From an uncultured Saprospiraceae bacterium (GTDB lineage Bacteria > Bacteroidota > Bacteroidia > Chitinophagales > Saprospiraceae), in the NCBI GenBank assembly GCA_937959115.1, contig CALGAW010000030.1, forward strand, positions 59,420 through 123,419: a stretch of 64,000 nt of DNA. The letters are read 5' to 3'. Positions within the stretch are counted from its first letter, which is position 1. The number at the start of each line of letters is the position of its first letter. The position numbers and the translations under genes are program-made. The notes beneath the pieces are model-generated. The model worked only from the letters and a program-made list of their open reading frames with translations. It was not told the DNA's origin and did no database searches. This document shows positions 29,340-39,018 of the stretch, piece by piece.

Positions 29340-32309
29340 ATGAAAAACTTATTTATTGTATTAGCAGTTATTTTTCTTTTGACAGAGAATTTGATTGGAA
29401 ACCATAATTTTGATTCTAGTAGCTTTGAAAATGCTGATTTCGAATGTAAAGAAGAAAAGATCGGCAATAATTTGTTGGAAGACGATTTTGAAGCTGGAAT
29501 TGGGAACTGGACCTCAACTGGGAGTGATGCACTACATGTCACTTCGGTTAACAGTCCAAACGGAAATTCTTCGGTACTATTAAGAGATGATGATGACGAG
29601 CTTGAATCTTCCATTTTCTCCCCGCTTATAGATCTTACTGGGGTGATCTCTATATCAATTGACTTTAATTTCCAAGCCATTGGAATGGATGGTGCTAAAT
29701 TCTTTTATTTGGAAATCAGTCCAGATGGAGGAAATAATTATGTCCTGGTAGAACAATGGGTGTATGGCAGTGATTTCAACAATGGCACTGTTTACAACGA
29801 AGTCGTTTCAATTGCAAATTCCTACGGATCTTCTTCGATCCGCTTAAGATTTACCTGTAATGGCTCTTCTAATTCGGATCAAATTTATCTTGATGATATT
29901 AAAGTTCAAACCCAATTCGAAGCTTGTAGTATTGACGAACCTGATTGTTCAGGAGATTTAGCAGGGCTTCCATCAACAACGGCATATGGGATTCCTACAT
30001 TTCACTGCATAGGAATGTATTGGTCGCCTCCCAACGGGAATGCCAATAGAGATGTCCTCGTTCGATTCAGGGAGTGTGGCACGTCTGCATGGCAGGAGGG
30101 GCTTGCTATGCTGTATAATCCTGTTAATGCAATTGGTGAAAATGGTCCAAATGGAGGAGCAGACTATCGTGGCAGCCTTGTAAACTTGCAGCCTGAGACA
30201 ACCTATATTATAGAATTAACATTAGAAGGTACGACGACTAAGACGACATTTGCCACCGAAACTTGGTCGGAGAATTTTCCTATCGGGCAAACGATTGATT
30301 TGAGCAATCAACAAATAACAAACCAACTAACATTTGGTCCGAATGATTCAGGTACACCGAGTGGATATACCCTTATTGATGGCACAGGTGCTACAATTAA
30401 TGCAGGAGACACCTACGGTATACGGTTAGATGACATAGAATACGTCATCGTTCGTGGGTTTACGATTATCAACGCAACTAAAGACGCAATTTTCCTAGAG
30501 GATGCGCATCATATTGTGATCGAAGATAACGATATCTCCCGATGGGGTAGTCTGGATAGCGAAGGTCGATTTGGTGAAAACCTACAATCTGCTATCCGTA
30601 GTGCCCCACAAACTGATAATGTCAGCAATATAATCATTCAACGCAACAAGATTTACAATCCCAATTACGATAGTAACAATTGGACAGAATTGAACTCTAA
30701 ATTCTTTAATACTTTACCACATGTCTCTAGTCATTATCATCCAAATGGCCCGCAGGCAATTACCCTATTTCGTAATGAAATAGGTAATCATGTGATACGA
30801 TATAACGAAATTTGGTCCTCTGATCCAGACATTTATTTTAATGATGTTATGGGAGCAAATCAGAACGCAAGTTATGGTGGCTTCCCAGGTCCGGATTCTG
30901 ATATTTATGGTAACTATATCGCCAATTGCTGGGATGACGCTATTGAAGCAGACGGCGCAAATCGTAATACCCGTATTTGGGATAACTACATCACAAATTC
31001 ATATGTGGCAGTGAGTAATACTCCAACAACGATAGGACCGCTCTATGTTTGGAGAAATGTTCTTGGAGAGAGTAGCCGATCTCCAGGCTCAGGTCATGGT
31101 TATGCGCTAAAATGCGGATTCGCAAATAACGTTTCTTGGATGACCGGACATGGTTATTTCCTACATAATACCATTTTACAGCCTGTTGGCAATGGATATG
31201 GTGGTGTCGGAACAAATTCTGGGAATAGACGGATTAACAATATGATAGCTATGAACAATATTTTGCATGTAAATTCAGGTAATACCAATGCGATTTCAAA
31301 CAATCCCGCTCCTCCCAATACGACTAGCCTTTATGATCACAACCTTTACAGTAAGCCAATACCAATTGGTGTGGGGGCAAATAGCATTTCCGGAACGCCA
31401 AGTTATCAATACTCGAATCAATTTGACTTAAGCACCCTGACTGGAAGATTTCAACCAAGCTCTAATAGCTTAGGTGTTGATGCAGGTGCAGTGATACCAA
31501 ACTTTACAGGCACTTATACCGGAGTCTCGCCTGATATGGGGGCTTTTGAAAGTGGTTCTCCAAACAAGATATACGGCACTCAGTCTATTGCACCACAAAA
31601 TATAATGAATAATGCCAATCATTCACTCCTAGGAAATAACACAGTCATAGATATTTCACTAATGCTATGTTTGGAAGGGGCGCTAAATACTGGCGGGCAA
31701 ATGAATAATCAGCTTTTACAAAGAAATTTGTTGCCACCAGGCCAACCCTATGACAATGGTCCGTGGAACTATCCGGGTAAAGAAGGAGAAGGTTGGACAG
31801 CGACAGACTATCCTCCCTCTTCTGTAGACTGGATCTTAATTTCTTTACGTGAAACCCCATCTGCTTCTACAACTGTTGTACGTTTGGCTGCAGTTGTCCT
31901 TCAAGATGGTAGTATTACAGCGTCTACTTGTTTGCCTGAAAATCCACTAAGTTCTTACTATATCGTTGTAGAACATAGAAATCATCTTCCTGCTATGACC
32001 CCTCAACCTGTTGCTGTAGTTAATGAGGCGATGAGTTACGATTTTCGTATGACAGATAGCTATGCAGTAGGTGTTGGTTTAGGCCAAAAACAGGTGGGAG
32101 GTAATTGGTGTCTTTACAGTTGTAATGCTGATCAATCAAATCCTTCAGGTTATGAGGTAACTGGAGGCGATAATATTTTGTGGCAAGCAGAAAATGGAAA
32201 CTTTGATATCTATGAGTCTGTTGATTTTAATTTGGACGGTGATGTGAATGCAATGGACAAGGTTTTATGGACATTGAATAATGGGGTATTCTCTGCTGTA
32301 CCCAAATAA
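29340..32309 (+). CDS. secreted beta-helix protein (polysaccharide-lyase-like) with dockerin-like module
   Basis: A 989-residue protein. A signal peptide covers residues 1-21. Residues 40-200 are a MAM/jelly-roll-like beta-sandwich (DDFEAGIGNWTSTGSDAL to SDQIYLDDIKV). A fibronectin type III-like stretch lies at about 215-310, and a right-handed beta-helix at about 330-740 (YGIRLDDIEYVIVRGFTI, AHHIVIEDNDISRWG, SDIYGNYIANCWDDAIEADG). The last 220 residues are the shared module, nearly identical in its final 65 residues to the protein encoded just upstream. The two genes are 79 bp apart and probably co-transcribed, making a polysaccharide-active pair. Enzymatic specificity is not readable. Confidence 0.8.
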   Translation: MKNLFIVLAVIFLLTENLIGNHNFDSSSFENADFECKEEKIGNNLLEDDFEAGIGNWTSTGSDALHVTSVNSPNGNSSVLLRDDDDELESSIFSPLIDLTGVISISIDFNFQAIGMDGAKFFYLEISPDGGNNYVLVEQWVYGSDFNNGTVYNEVVSIANSYGSSSIRLRFTCNGSSNSDQIYLDDIKVQTQFEACSIDEPDCSGDLAGLPSTTAYGIPTFHCIGMYWSPPNGNANRDVLVRFRECGTSAWQEGLAMLYNPVNAIGENGPNGGADYRGSLVNLQPETTYIIELTLEGTTTKTTFATETWSENFPIGQTIDLSNQQITNQLTFGPNDSGTPSGYTLIDGTGATINAGDTYGIRLDDIEYVIVRGFTIINATKDAIFLEDAHHIVIEDNDISRWGSLDSEGRFGENLQSAIRSAPQTDNVSNIIIQRNKIYNPNYDSNNWTELNSKFFNTLPHVSSHYHPNGPQAITLFRNEIGNHVIRYNEIWSSDPDIYFNDVMGANQNASYGGFPGPDSDIYGNYIANCWDDAIEADGANRNTRIWDNYITNSYVAVSNTPTTIGPLYVWRNVLGESSRSPGSGHGYALKCGFANNVSWMTGHGYFLHNTILQPVGNGYGGVGTNSGNRRINNMIAMNNILHVNSGNTNAISNNPAPPNTTSLYDHNLYSKPIPIGVGANSISGTPSYQYSNQFDLSTLTGRFQPSSNSLGVDAGAVIPNFTGTYTGVSPDMGAFESGSPNKIYGTQSIAPQNIMNNANHSLLGNNTVIDISLMLCLEGALNTGGQMNNQLLQRNLLPPGQPYDNGPWNYPGKEGEGWTATDYPPSSVDWILISLRETPSASTTVVRLAAVVLQDGSITASTCLPENPLSSYYIVVEHRNHLPAMTPQPVAVVNEAMSYDFRMTDSYAVGVGLGQKQVGGNWCLYSCNADQSNPSGYEVTGGDNILWQAENGNFDIYESVDFNLDGDVNAMDKVLWTLNNGVFSAVPK

Positions 32310-32455
32310 CGGTCTTGATCAATAAAGAGGCAGGTATTATCAAGGAATTAGATCAGATTCCAAATTTATACTAATGGCAAATCGTCACTTTATATGATTG
32401 ATAATTTCCTCATGATTAAAGTTAACTGAAAGTTGAAAATGCTTTTTGAGATTCG

Positions 32456-33859
32456 TTAATTACTTCCATCACCCTGCCCAAGCCTCAAATAATACAACGC
32501 ATTCAACAGATTGCCAAGTCCCTTATTGCTTTTTAGAATTTCTAAACGAGCTTCTAGGAATTTACGTTCTCTTTGATTGAGTAGAAAAACAGAGGATTCT
32601 CCTAGATCAAATTTCAGAAGTTCGGCCTCATAGAGCAGCTGACTATTATTTGCTTTTGTGATTGAAACGTCAAGAATGTTTTCTTTTAGTTCGACACTAG
32701 ATCGCAGCGTTTCATATTGATTGTTCAAGTATTGGAGATAGAACGCTTGATCTAGCCTAGTCTGATCGATACGTGCTTCATTGAGTCTGATTGCTCCCTT
32801 CGTTTTTCTATTTAGAATTGGTATTTCCAGGCTTGCTCCAACCTTGTAGTCTCGGGGGCTGTAGGAAAGACTTAAATTGTCTTTTCCTAGATTTATGATT
32901 TGATTGAACTTGAGATCTAGTTGCGGTTTTAGCTGTTCTTTGACCAGGCGGTTGGCCAGATTAGTTTGGTTGATTTCATTTTCTAGTTTTCTGATTTTTG
33001 GGTCATTGACAAAAGAGGGGTTTTGAATTTCACTTAGTGATCTAAATTGTATGATCAGACTGTCAAGAAACTGAGGAATGACAGTTGAGGCAAGAGTTAA
33101 TGGAGTGCCATCAGAATCCCAAAGAAAGAGACTAAGTTTTTGTGTTTTCCATACGAGTTCCTCCGTAGTTTCGAGGAACAATTTCTCTGCTGAATTTATG
33201 GTAACGAGGGACTCAACTGTATCGACTGCCGGTTTATCACCGTTGATGAATAGTTGGACGATATTTTGATGCCTGTCCTTTACGATTTGTAGATAATTGT
33301 CGTACAACGATTTTTGATAATAAGCTGCTGCCCACTCCAAATAAGCTTGCGTAGACTGGAACACCACTTCCCGAAGCAGAGCATCTTTTTCAATTTGACT
33401 TTTTACACCTTTGAGTTCGGCATCTAATAGTTGATACCGTTGTTCGTCAAACATTAAGCCTCGAAGTAAGTTTATGTTCAATGTTCCATATACCAGCCCA
33501 CTACTGGGAACCAAGTTTTCTGCATTTATGTTTTCTCCTGTATTGTTTTCGTATCCTATTGCAAGATCTACGGGCAGTCTCGTGGGTACTTTTACTTCTG
33601 CATCCCACATTCTATAATAGTTGGTCTGTTTAAAGCTTTTTGCATCAAATGCTGTGAAGAATTTAGGATCAAGTGCCCCAGCACCTTTTTGAAGGTAAGC
33701 ATCGGATATTTCGTCTTGTAAATTCGCTTTTTTTATCAGCGGATAATTCGATATTACCATCTCTTGATAGTTGCTGTAATACAAGGTGTCCGTTCCAGTA
33801 CTAGTTGTAGTAAGGAATAAGGAGAGCAGCATTAAGTAGTATTTGAGGGTTTGATACAT
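32456..33859 (-). CDS. TolC-family outer-membrane efflux/secretion channel
   Basis: A 467-residue TolC-like protein. The signal peptide covers about residues 1-22. Two long alpha-helical hairpin repeats include YFLYLNNQYETLRSSVELKE-type coiled segments, with the conserved patterns NANINLLRGLMFDEQRYQLL-like and DLGESSVFLLNQRERKFLEA near the C-terminus, which are characteristic of outer-membrane efflux proteins. It is the last gene of a five-gene minus-strand operon, 2 bp after the thioesterase gene. With the HlyD and ABC genes it completes a tripartite type I secretion or efflux apparatus. Confidence 0.88.
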   Translation of the reverse strand: MYQTLKYYLMLLSLFLTTTSTGTDTLYYSNYQEMVISNYPLIKKANLQDEISDAYLQKGAGALDPKFFTAFDAKSFKQTNYYRMWDAEVKVPTRLPVDLAIGYENNTGENINAENLVPSSGLVYGTLNINLLRGLMFDEQRYQLLDAELKGVKSQIEKDALLREVVFQSTQAYLEWAAAYYQKSLYDNYLQIVKDRHQNIVQLFINGDKPAVDTVESLVTINSAEKLFLETTEELVWKTQKLSLFLWDSDGTPLTLASTVIPQFLDSLIIQFRSLSEIQNPSFVNDPKIRKLENEINQTNLANRLVKEQLKPQLDLKFNQIINLGKDNLSLSYSPRDYKVGASLEIPILNRKTKGAIRLNEARIDQTRLDQAFYLQYLNNQYETLRSSVELKENILDVSITKANNSQLLYEAELLKFDLGESSVFLLNQRERKFLEARLEILKSNKGLGNLLNALYYLRLGQGDGSN

Positions 33860-33861
33860 CG

Positions 33862-34260
33862 TTAGGCTTTTCCCAGTTTCAAATTTGTGAATCCCATTGT
33901 TTCAATCGTTTTGCCATGTGGTTCTGGTCTTTCGTTATTGTCGATTTTAACGAAGATGATCTTTTCAATGGCAATGATCGTCGTTTTAGAGAACATGTTT
34001 CTGACTACACAGGAGAAGGTAATACTTGTTTTACCAAGAGATTTAACCTCTAAGCCGATTTCAATGACATCTCCTTGTTTTGCGGAATTGACAAAATCGA
34101 TTTCCGAAATATACTTGGTGACGACTTTTTTAGAATCTAGTTTTGTCATTGCGTAGATTCCAGCTTCTTCGTCGATCCATTTTAGCAAGGTGCCCCCAAA
34201 CAAGGAATTATTAGCGTTGAGGTCACCCGGTTTGATTAGTTTTCTTGTGTGAAATTTCAT
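33862..34260 (-). CDS. hotdog-fold acyl-CoA thioesterase
   Basis: A 132-residue single hotdog-domain protein of the YciA/acyl-CoA thioesterase type. The motif NNSLFGGTLLKWIDEEAGI carries the acidic active-site region (Asp of WID), and FVNSAKQGDVIEIGLEV is the central strand. The family hydrolyses acyl-CoA thioesters in the cytoplasm. It sits between the HlyD and TolC genes with 3- and 2-bp gaps, an unusual place for such an enzyme. It may release or adjust an acyl group for the exported substrate, or simply be a hitchhiker with its own metabolic role. Confidence 0.85.
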   Translation of the reverse strand: MKFHTRKLIKPGDLNANNSLFGGTLLKWIDEEAGIYAMTKLDSKKVVTKYISEIDFVNSAKQGDVIEIGLEVKSLGKTSITFSCVVRNMFSKTTIIAIEKIIFVKIDNNERPEPHGKTIETMGFTNLKLGKA

Positions 34261-34263
34261 TGT

Positions 34264-35634
34264 TTATTTGATTTTTCTAATTGGTGCTTTTTTCTTGATT
34301 AATTTGTTGTTTTCTGGATTGTAGAAATCAGGAGGGAAACCGTTAAGTTGTCTCCAAAGTTCGTAGTACACTTTTACATCATTGAGCAAGAGTAATCCTT
34401 GGGCTCCAGAACCAATCCGGATGAGTTCTGGCCAGGATTTTTCTGTGTCATCTTCAATGACTAAGATTCGGTATTTTCCATTTTCGCTGATGTCATTGTC
34501 TATAGCGAATACTTTACCAGCGAAGGTTCCAAACGAGTTCTCAGGCCAACCGCTAAAGACAATAGCAGGCCAACCATCAAACTGTAATCGGACCTTCTTT
34601 CCTTCCTTGATCAATGGCATGTCGAAGGGTTTAATGTAGAGCTCAACTGCTTTTTGGAAGGCGGTCGGTACGATAGTCACAATGCTTTCTTGCGCTTTAA
34701 CATACTCACCAATTCCATTTTTCAGCACCTTTGTTATTCTTCCATTGATAGGCGATCTGATCACAAATGCATCTTGTCGTTGAGTGATTTGATTGACCTT
34801 GGATTGTATTTTATTTGTTTCGCCCAATAAGGAGAATCGATAAGAATCAGCGCTTTGAATTTCTGATTCTATCTTCGCTACTTTCTGGAGGTAATCTGTA
34901 TTGACGACCTTGATCTCTTGTAAGAGGTTTTGTTTATCATTTTTATATTGAATAATTTTATTCTCCAAGCTATTTTGCTTGGCTATTGCTTCTCGTTTGG
35001 AGAGTCTTTTTTCTTCTAAATCAGTAAGTGACTTTATTCCTTTATCGTACATGATTTCCATCCGATCTAACTGATTGCTAGCATTTTTTACGTAAGTCAA
35101 TGCAGCCTCAAGATCTAATTTTGTAGTCGTAATTTTCAGATCAAGTTGTTCTTGTTTTATTTTTAGTTGATCCAGCTTAGAATCTCTATTATTACGAAGG
35201 GAAAACAGTTGTTCTCGTAGTAGTTTACTTTTTAGTAAGTAAGCCTCAGCTGATTTTTCTTTAGCCGATTGCTGTTGTTTGGTATTGGCTAGTAAGTCTG
35301 GGTCGAGGTAGGCTTCCTTTGCTTCTGTTAATAGGGCAATCGTATCTCCAATGGAAACAAGGTCTCCTTCCTTTACCTCCCAAGCTGCTATCCTTCCTCC
35401 TATCAACGGCTGAATATTTTGTGGTTTATCAAATGGGTTAAGTGTCGTTACGTAGCCCTTGGATCGAATGTTTTGTGTCCAAGGTAAAAACATACCACCA
35501 AATGAGATGACTAATAAAAAAATTAACATTTTGAGTAGCGCCTTTGAATTGGAACGTGATGCGAGGTTTTTATAGGATTTAAAATCCGCTTTATTCACAT
35601 ATTTTGAAACAGAAGTATGCGTTATATTCAGCAT
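34264..35634 (-). CDS. HlyD-family membrane fusion (adaptor) protein
   Basis: A 456-residue adaptor. A single membrane helix lies at about residues 34-52. The lipoyl-like segment (GGRIAAWEVKEGDLVSIGDT) at about 78-100 is followed by a long coiled coil (120-290), the second lipoyl half (RSPINGRITKVLKNGIGEYV) and a beta-barrel domain. It joins the inner-membrane ABC protein to TolC. It lies 2 bp downstream of the ABC gene and 3 bp upstream of the thioesterase gene. No N-terminal secretion-substrate recognition domain is evident. Confidence 0.88.
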   Translation of the reverse strand: MLNITHTSVSKYVNKADFKSYKNLASRSNSKALLKMLIFLLVISFGGMFLPWTQNIRSKGYVTTLNPFDKPQNIQPLIGGRIAAWEVKEGDLVSIGDTIALLTEAKEAYLDPDLLANTKQQQSAKEKSAEAYLLKSKLLREQLFSLRNNRDSKLDQLKIKQEQLDLKITTTKLDLEAALTYVKNASNQLDRMEIMYDKGIKSLTDLEEKRLSKREAIAKQNSLENKIIQYKNDKQNLLQEIKVVNTDYLQKVAKIESEIQSADSYRFSLLGETNKIQSKVNQITQRQDAFVIRSPINGRITKVLKNGIGEYVKAQESIVTIVPTAFQKAVELYIKPFDMPLIKEGKKVRLQFDGWPAIVFSGWPENSFGTFAGKVFAIDNDISENGKYRILVIEDDTEKSWPELIRIGSGAQGLLLLNDVKVYYELWRQLNGFPPDFYNPENNKLIKKKAPIRKIK

Positions 35635-35636
35635 GA

Positions 35637-37319
35637 TTAAGAATTATTTAAATTATTCAATAAAATTGAACCTTTGTCTAGCACGATTTCGTTATTGACA
35701 AAATCTCTCCAAGCATTATCTACTGATGAAACTATTATACTCCACGGGTTATCAGGATTAACCAGATTTCCAACGATATTCTTTTTTTCTGTAACATGCA
35801 CGTGATCCAGTGGATCTTCCAAAATCAACAACTTTGGTTGAGTTGCAATAGCTCGAGCCAGCAGTATTCTGTTTTGTATATTCCTAGGTATTTTGTTTCC
35901 TTCAGAGTCAATCACTGTATTAAATCCAAGAGGCATTTTTGAAAGAAATTCAGAAAGTCCTGTAATCGCAATGGCTTTGTTGATATTCTCAGGAGTAGCC
36001 TTTGGGCGATTCATTGAAATGTTTTCTAGGATGGTACCATGAAAAATTTCGCTATGGCTTATGCAGAATCCTACTTCATCTTTTATTCGTTCAAAATTTA
36101 AGGATTTGATGGGGAATCCGTTATATTTTACAATACCATCAGTTGGCTCCAGCACCCCTGATATCAACTTCAGCAATGTTGATTTTCCTGAGCTAGGAGC
36201 TCCACTTATCAAAACGGAAGTATCAGAAGGAATGTCCAAAAAAATGTTTGACAAACTATCATTTGCAGCACTGTCATATCGGTAAGAAAGATTTTCAATG
36301 CTGATGGCTGGAGACACATCACTATCCTTTAGATTAACTCCATTATAAGTGTCAAGTGGCTTGTCAAATACAAATCCGATTTTCTCCAATGCAGTTAGCA
36401 CATCATAAATAGACTCTATCGTTTTGATCAGTTTTTCAACAGAAGATATGATAAGGATAATGATAATCTCAGCCGCCACAAATTGACCAATATTCATCTG
36501 TTCGTTAAAGACTAATACACTACCCGTAACTAGCAACCCCGCAGCCACTAATACTTTAAAGATGATCAGATAAATGGATTGGGTGATGATAACGCCAAAG
36601 TGATCTTCTCGTGATTTAAGATATTCGTCCACATGCTCATCTGTTTTGGTCAAATTGAGTTGACTATTACTTGCCAATTTGAACGATAATTTGCTCCTTG
36701 CAATTTCTTCCAGCCAAAAAGCAATTTTGTATTTGTAGCTGGATTCCTGCATACTTGTGCTAAGCCCCTTCGGACCCGTGGCTGCTATTATGAAATAAAC
36801 GATAATGAGTAATAAAACACTATAAAGAATAAAGAAAGAATGGTACATACTAAGCACGACTAGGCCAACAATAATTTGAAAAATGGCCAAGGAAAAATCA
36901 ATCAATATTTTTGGTAATCCTTTCTGTATAGTAAGCGTATCAAAGAATCGGTTAGCAAGATCAGGACCGTAATATCCTCGAAATGCTTCGTACTTGATTT
37001 TAGGAATACGGTAAGCAAACTCGAAGGAAGCGTTGGTAAATATTTTTTGAGCAATATTCTCAACAATTCGTAGTTGGAGCAACTGCAACCAACCTGCCAG
37101 CAAGATCCCACTAATGACTAGGACGACAAGCACATACCAAGATGTTGTAAATTCTCCCCCTTGAATCAGATTGACGATTGCCTGAAGTCCAAGTGGCAGG
37201 GACAAATTGACCAATCCATTAAAGAAGGCATAAACATACACATTTGTGATGTCTCGCTTCTCCAACGCCAAGAGATTTTTGAACCTCCAAAAGACTGATT
37301 TCGATTCTGTGTTATACAT
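35637..37319 (-). CDS. ABC exporter (fused TMD-NBD) with degenerate ATPase motifs
   Basis: A 560-residue type I exporter half. Five or six membrane helices span residues 20-300 and the nucleotide-binding domain about 335-560. Walker A is intact (ISGAPSSGKST, about 370). The other catalytic elements depart from consensus: the Q-loop position reads GFCISHSEIF (Gln replaced by Ser); the signature region reads KIPRNIQNR instead of LSGGQ; Walker B reads LLILEDPLDHV, with Glu-Asp in place of Asp-Glu; and the switch region (IIVSSVDNAW) has no His. It may bind ATP but hydrolyse it poorly, or need a partner. It overlaps the upstream gene by 8 bp. The partners HlyD and TolC follow. Confidence 0.85.
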   Translation of the reverse strand: MYNTESKSVFWRFKNLLALEKRDITNVYVYAFFNGLVNLSLPLGLQAIVNLIQGGEFTTSWYVLVVLVISGILLAGWLQLLQLRIVENIAQKIFTNASFEFAYRIPKIKYEAFRGYYGPDLANRFFDTLTIQKGLPKILIDFSLAIFQIIVGLVVLSMYHSFFILYSVLLLIIVYFIIAATGPKGLSTSMQESSYKYKIAFWLEEIARSKLSFKLASNSQLNLTKTDEHVDEYLKSREDHFGVIITQSIYLIIFKVLVAAGLLVTGSVLVFNEQMNIGQFVAAEIIIILIISSVEKLIKTIESIYDVLTALEKIGFVFDKPLDTYNGVNLKDSDVSPAISIENLSYRYDSAANDSLSNIFLDIPSDTSVLISGAPSSGKSTLLKLISGVLEPTDGIVKYNGFPIKSLNFERIKDEVGFCISHSEIFHGTILENISMNRPKATPENINKAIAITGLSEFLSKMPLGFNTVIDSEGNKIPRNIQNRILLARAIATQPKLLILEDPLDHVHVTEKKNIVGNLVNPDNPWSIIVSSVDNAWRDFVNNEIVLDKGSILLNNLNNS

Positions 37320-39018
37320 TGTGATGACTAGTTTTTGCTTTTCCGAAAAATATAAAATCAGTTGGTGCAGTAATCAATTCTACTGAAAGCTGACGTATCA
37401 AAGTTTTGATTTGTTTTAGTGTTATACCTCTCGTCTTGAAGGTTATGGTGAGGGTGATTATGAAACTGACCAAAAAATTAACGGACCCAATCAACCAAAC
37501 TCCTAGAAAACACATCATAAATTCGTAGGAAGTAATGTTTCCTGCCAGCGTTATATCTCCTAAGTAGGAAGCACTAAACGCAATATGTCTGATGTCAAAA
37601 GGAATAGGGGTTAGATGACCAATCAAAAAAGCACTTCCTAATAAAATACCAAGTACGATATTACCGATCAATGCTCCAGTATTTTTGTCAATTTTATCAG
37701 CCAATGAATGAAGCGGTTTGGGAGAGAATGACTTTTTGAATAAAGGAATTTCCGTGATTCGTCCTTTTAATCTGGAGAAGACGATTCTGTTATCCACAAA
37801 GCCAGATATGAATCCTGAGATGGCCAAGAAAACACCAGCTATTGCAGCGTAATAAAGATTGATGAAATCAGTAGGTGAAATAGTTTGTTTTAGCGATTCT
37901 ATTTTCGCAGGGTTCAAGGGGCTTTCCAATCCAATTTTGGGAAGTAGCACGAGAAGTAGCATGGCTGTGGGTAATGCAACAATAACGTTTCCAACAAAGG
38001 AAATGAGCTGTGTTTTTGAAACGTTCTTAATCACCTCAACTGCCTTGGAAATGTTATCAATAACTAGGTCGTTGTTTGTGTCAATTTTTTTCGCAATCGT
38101 AGAGGCAGTCATCGCAGGTTGCTTAGTCGCAATGACGCCACCGAAATGCTTAACTAGGATGAAGCACAGTGCATAGTTTAAGCTGAATAAAATGGCATTA
38201 TTCAAGGTTGAAAAGTACTGACTGTCTATGACTATTTTGAAGAGGGCAAATAGACTGATCAAGCCACCACCCAACATACTTTTTCTGAAAAACTCCCAAA
38301 ACTCGGATTTGTTTTCCGCAATGTACTTTTCGCCCTTTGCTGAGGTATGTTCTACGATTTGTAGTAGTAGCAGATCTACATGTCCTTGTAAGTAGTGCCG
38401 AATACCTCGATGATTGCGATACTCTTCGGCAAAATCACGGATTAAACTTGTCCATTGTACGCTGTCGTTTACATTTTGATGAAGTAGAACCAATTTTCGT
38501 AATCTTGTTAGATATTGTAAAACCAATCTGGTCTTGTAGGTCAGCTGCATGGAGGTCCCAATCTTGTTTTTACCTAGTCTGAATGCTGAAAAAAGCGCTT
38601 TAACTTCATCGATATGAACAATTAGGTTCTGGTGATTTGTTTGATTTAGATTGCTAAATTTATTGTAAAATGTTCGTAACAAATTGACATCTAAATCGAG
38701 CAATTCGATTTTTGTTTTTATTTCTTTGTCTAGCCCAAAGGAGATTGTTTTTGACGCAAGAGAAGCAATTGCCAATTCTAAATCACTTTTGATGTGAGGA
38801 CATGCAGCTAATTGGTCAGCAGATAAATTGTCAAGAAAATGTTGAAGTTGACGCGTATCATACTTTTCAATAATCAGTCGTTCGAAGGATTTAGTATTTG
38901 AATACTCAGGCACAATTTTTTTAACAATCCTGGTAATTAAACCATTTAGAAATCCATAGTCATCCAGTATTGAATACTTTGTAAAGAAACTATAGAATCG
39001 ATACGCTGCTATATTCAT
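37312..39018 (-). CDS. Gcr-type (PF10136, so-called site-specific recombinase) membrane protein
   Basis: A 568-residue protein. A helical cytoplasmic N-terminal half (about 1-240) is followed by five or six membrane helices. The segment NYALCFILVKHFGGVIATKQ followed by PAMTASTIA is the hallmark of the family annotated as site-specific recombinase Gcr. That name is historical: the sequence is a polytopic membrane protein with no recombinase motif. It is the first gene of the operon and its stop overlaps the ABC start by 8 bp. Such proteins are usually stand-alone in Proteobacteria, so the coupling to an ABC/HlyD/TolC set suggests a shared transport role. Confidence 0.8.
   Translation of the reverse strand: MNIAAYRFYSFFTKYSILDDYGFLNGLITRIVKKIVPEYSNTKSFERLIIEKYDTRQLQHFLDNLSADQLAACPHIKSDLELAIASLASKTISFGLDKEIKTKIELLDLDVNLLRTFYNKFSNLNQTNHQNLIVHIDEVKALFSAFRLGKNKIGTSMQLTYKTRLVLQYLTRLRKLVLLHQNVNDSVQWTSLIRDFAEEYRNHRGIRHYLQGHVDLLLLQIVEHTSAKGEKYIAENKSEFWEFFRKSMLGGGLISLFALFKIVIDSQYFSTLNNAILFSLNYALCFILVKHFGGVIATKQPAMTASTIAKKIDTNNDLVIDNISKAVEVIKNVSKTQLISFVGNVIVALPTAMLLLVLLPKIGLESPLNPAKIESLKQTISPTDFINLYYAAIAGVFLAISGFISGFVDNRIVFSRLKGRITEIPLFKKSFSPKPLHSLADKIDKNTGALIGNIVLGILLGSAFLIGHLTPIPFDIRHIAFSASYLGDITLAGNITSYEFMMCFLGVWLIGSVNFLVSFIITLTITFKTRGITLKQIKTLIRQLSVELITAPTDFIFFGKAKTSHHNV

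Noticed and set aside
37312..39018. Reading the Gcr-family protein as a true site-specific recombinase
   Set aside because: It has multiple membrane helices and no tyrosine or serine recombinase motif; the family name is a historical annotation.
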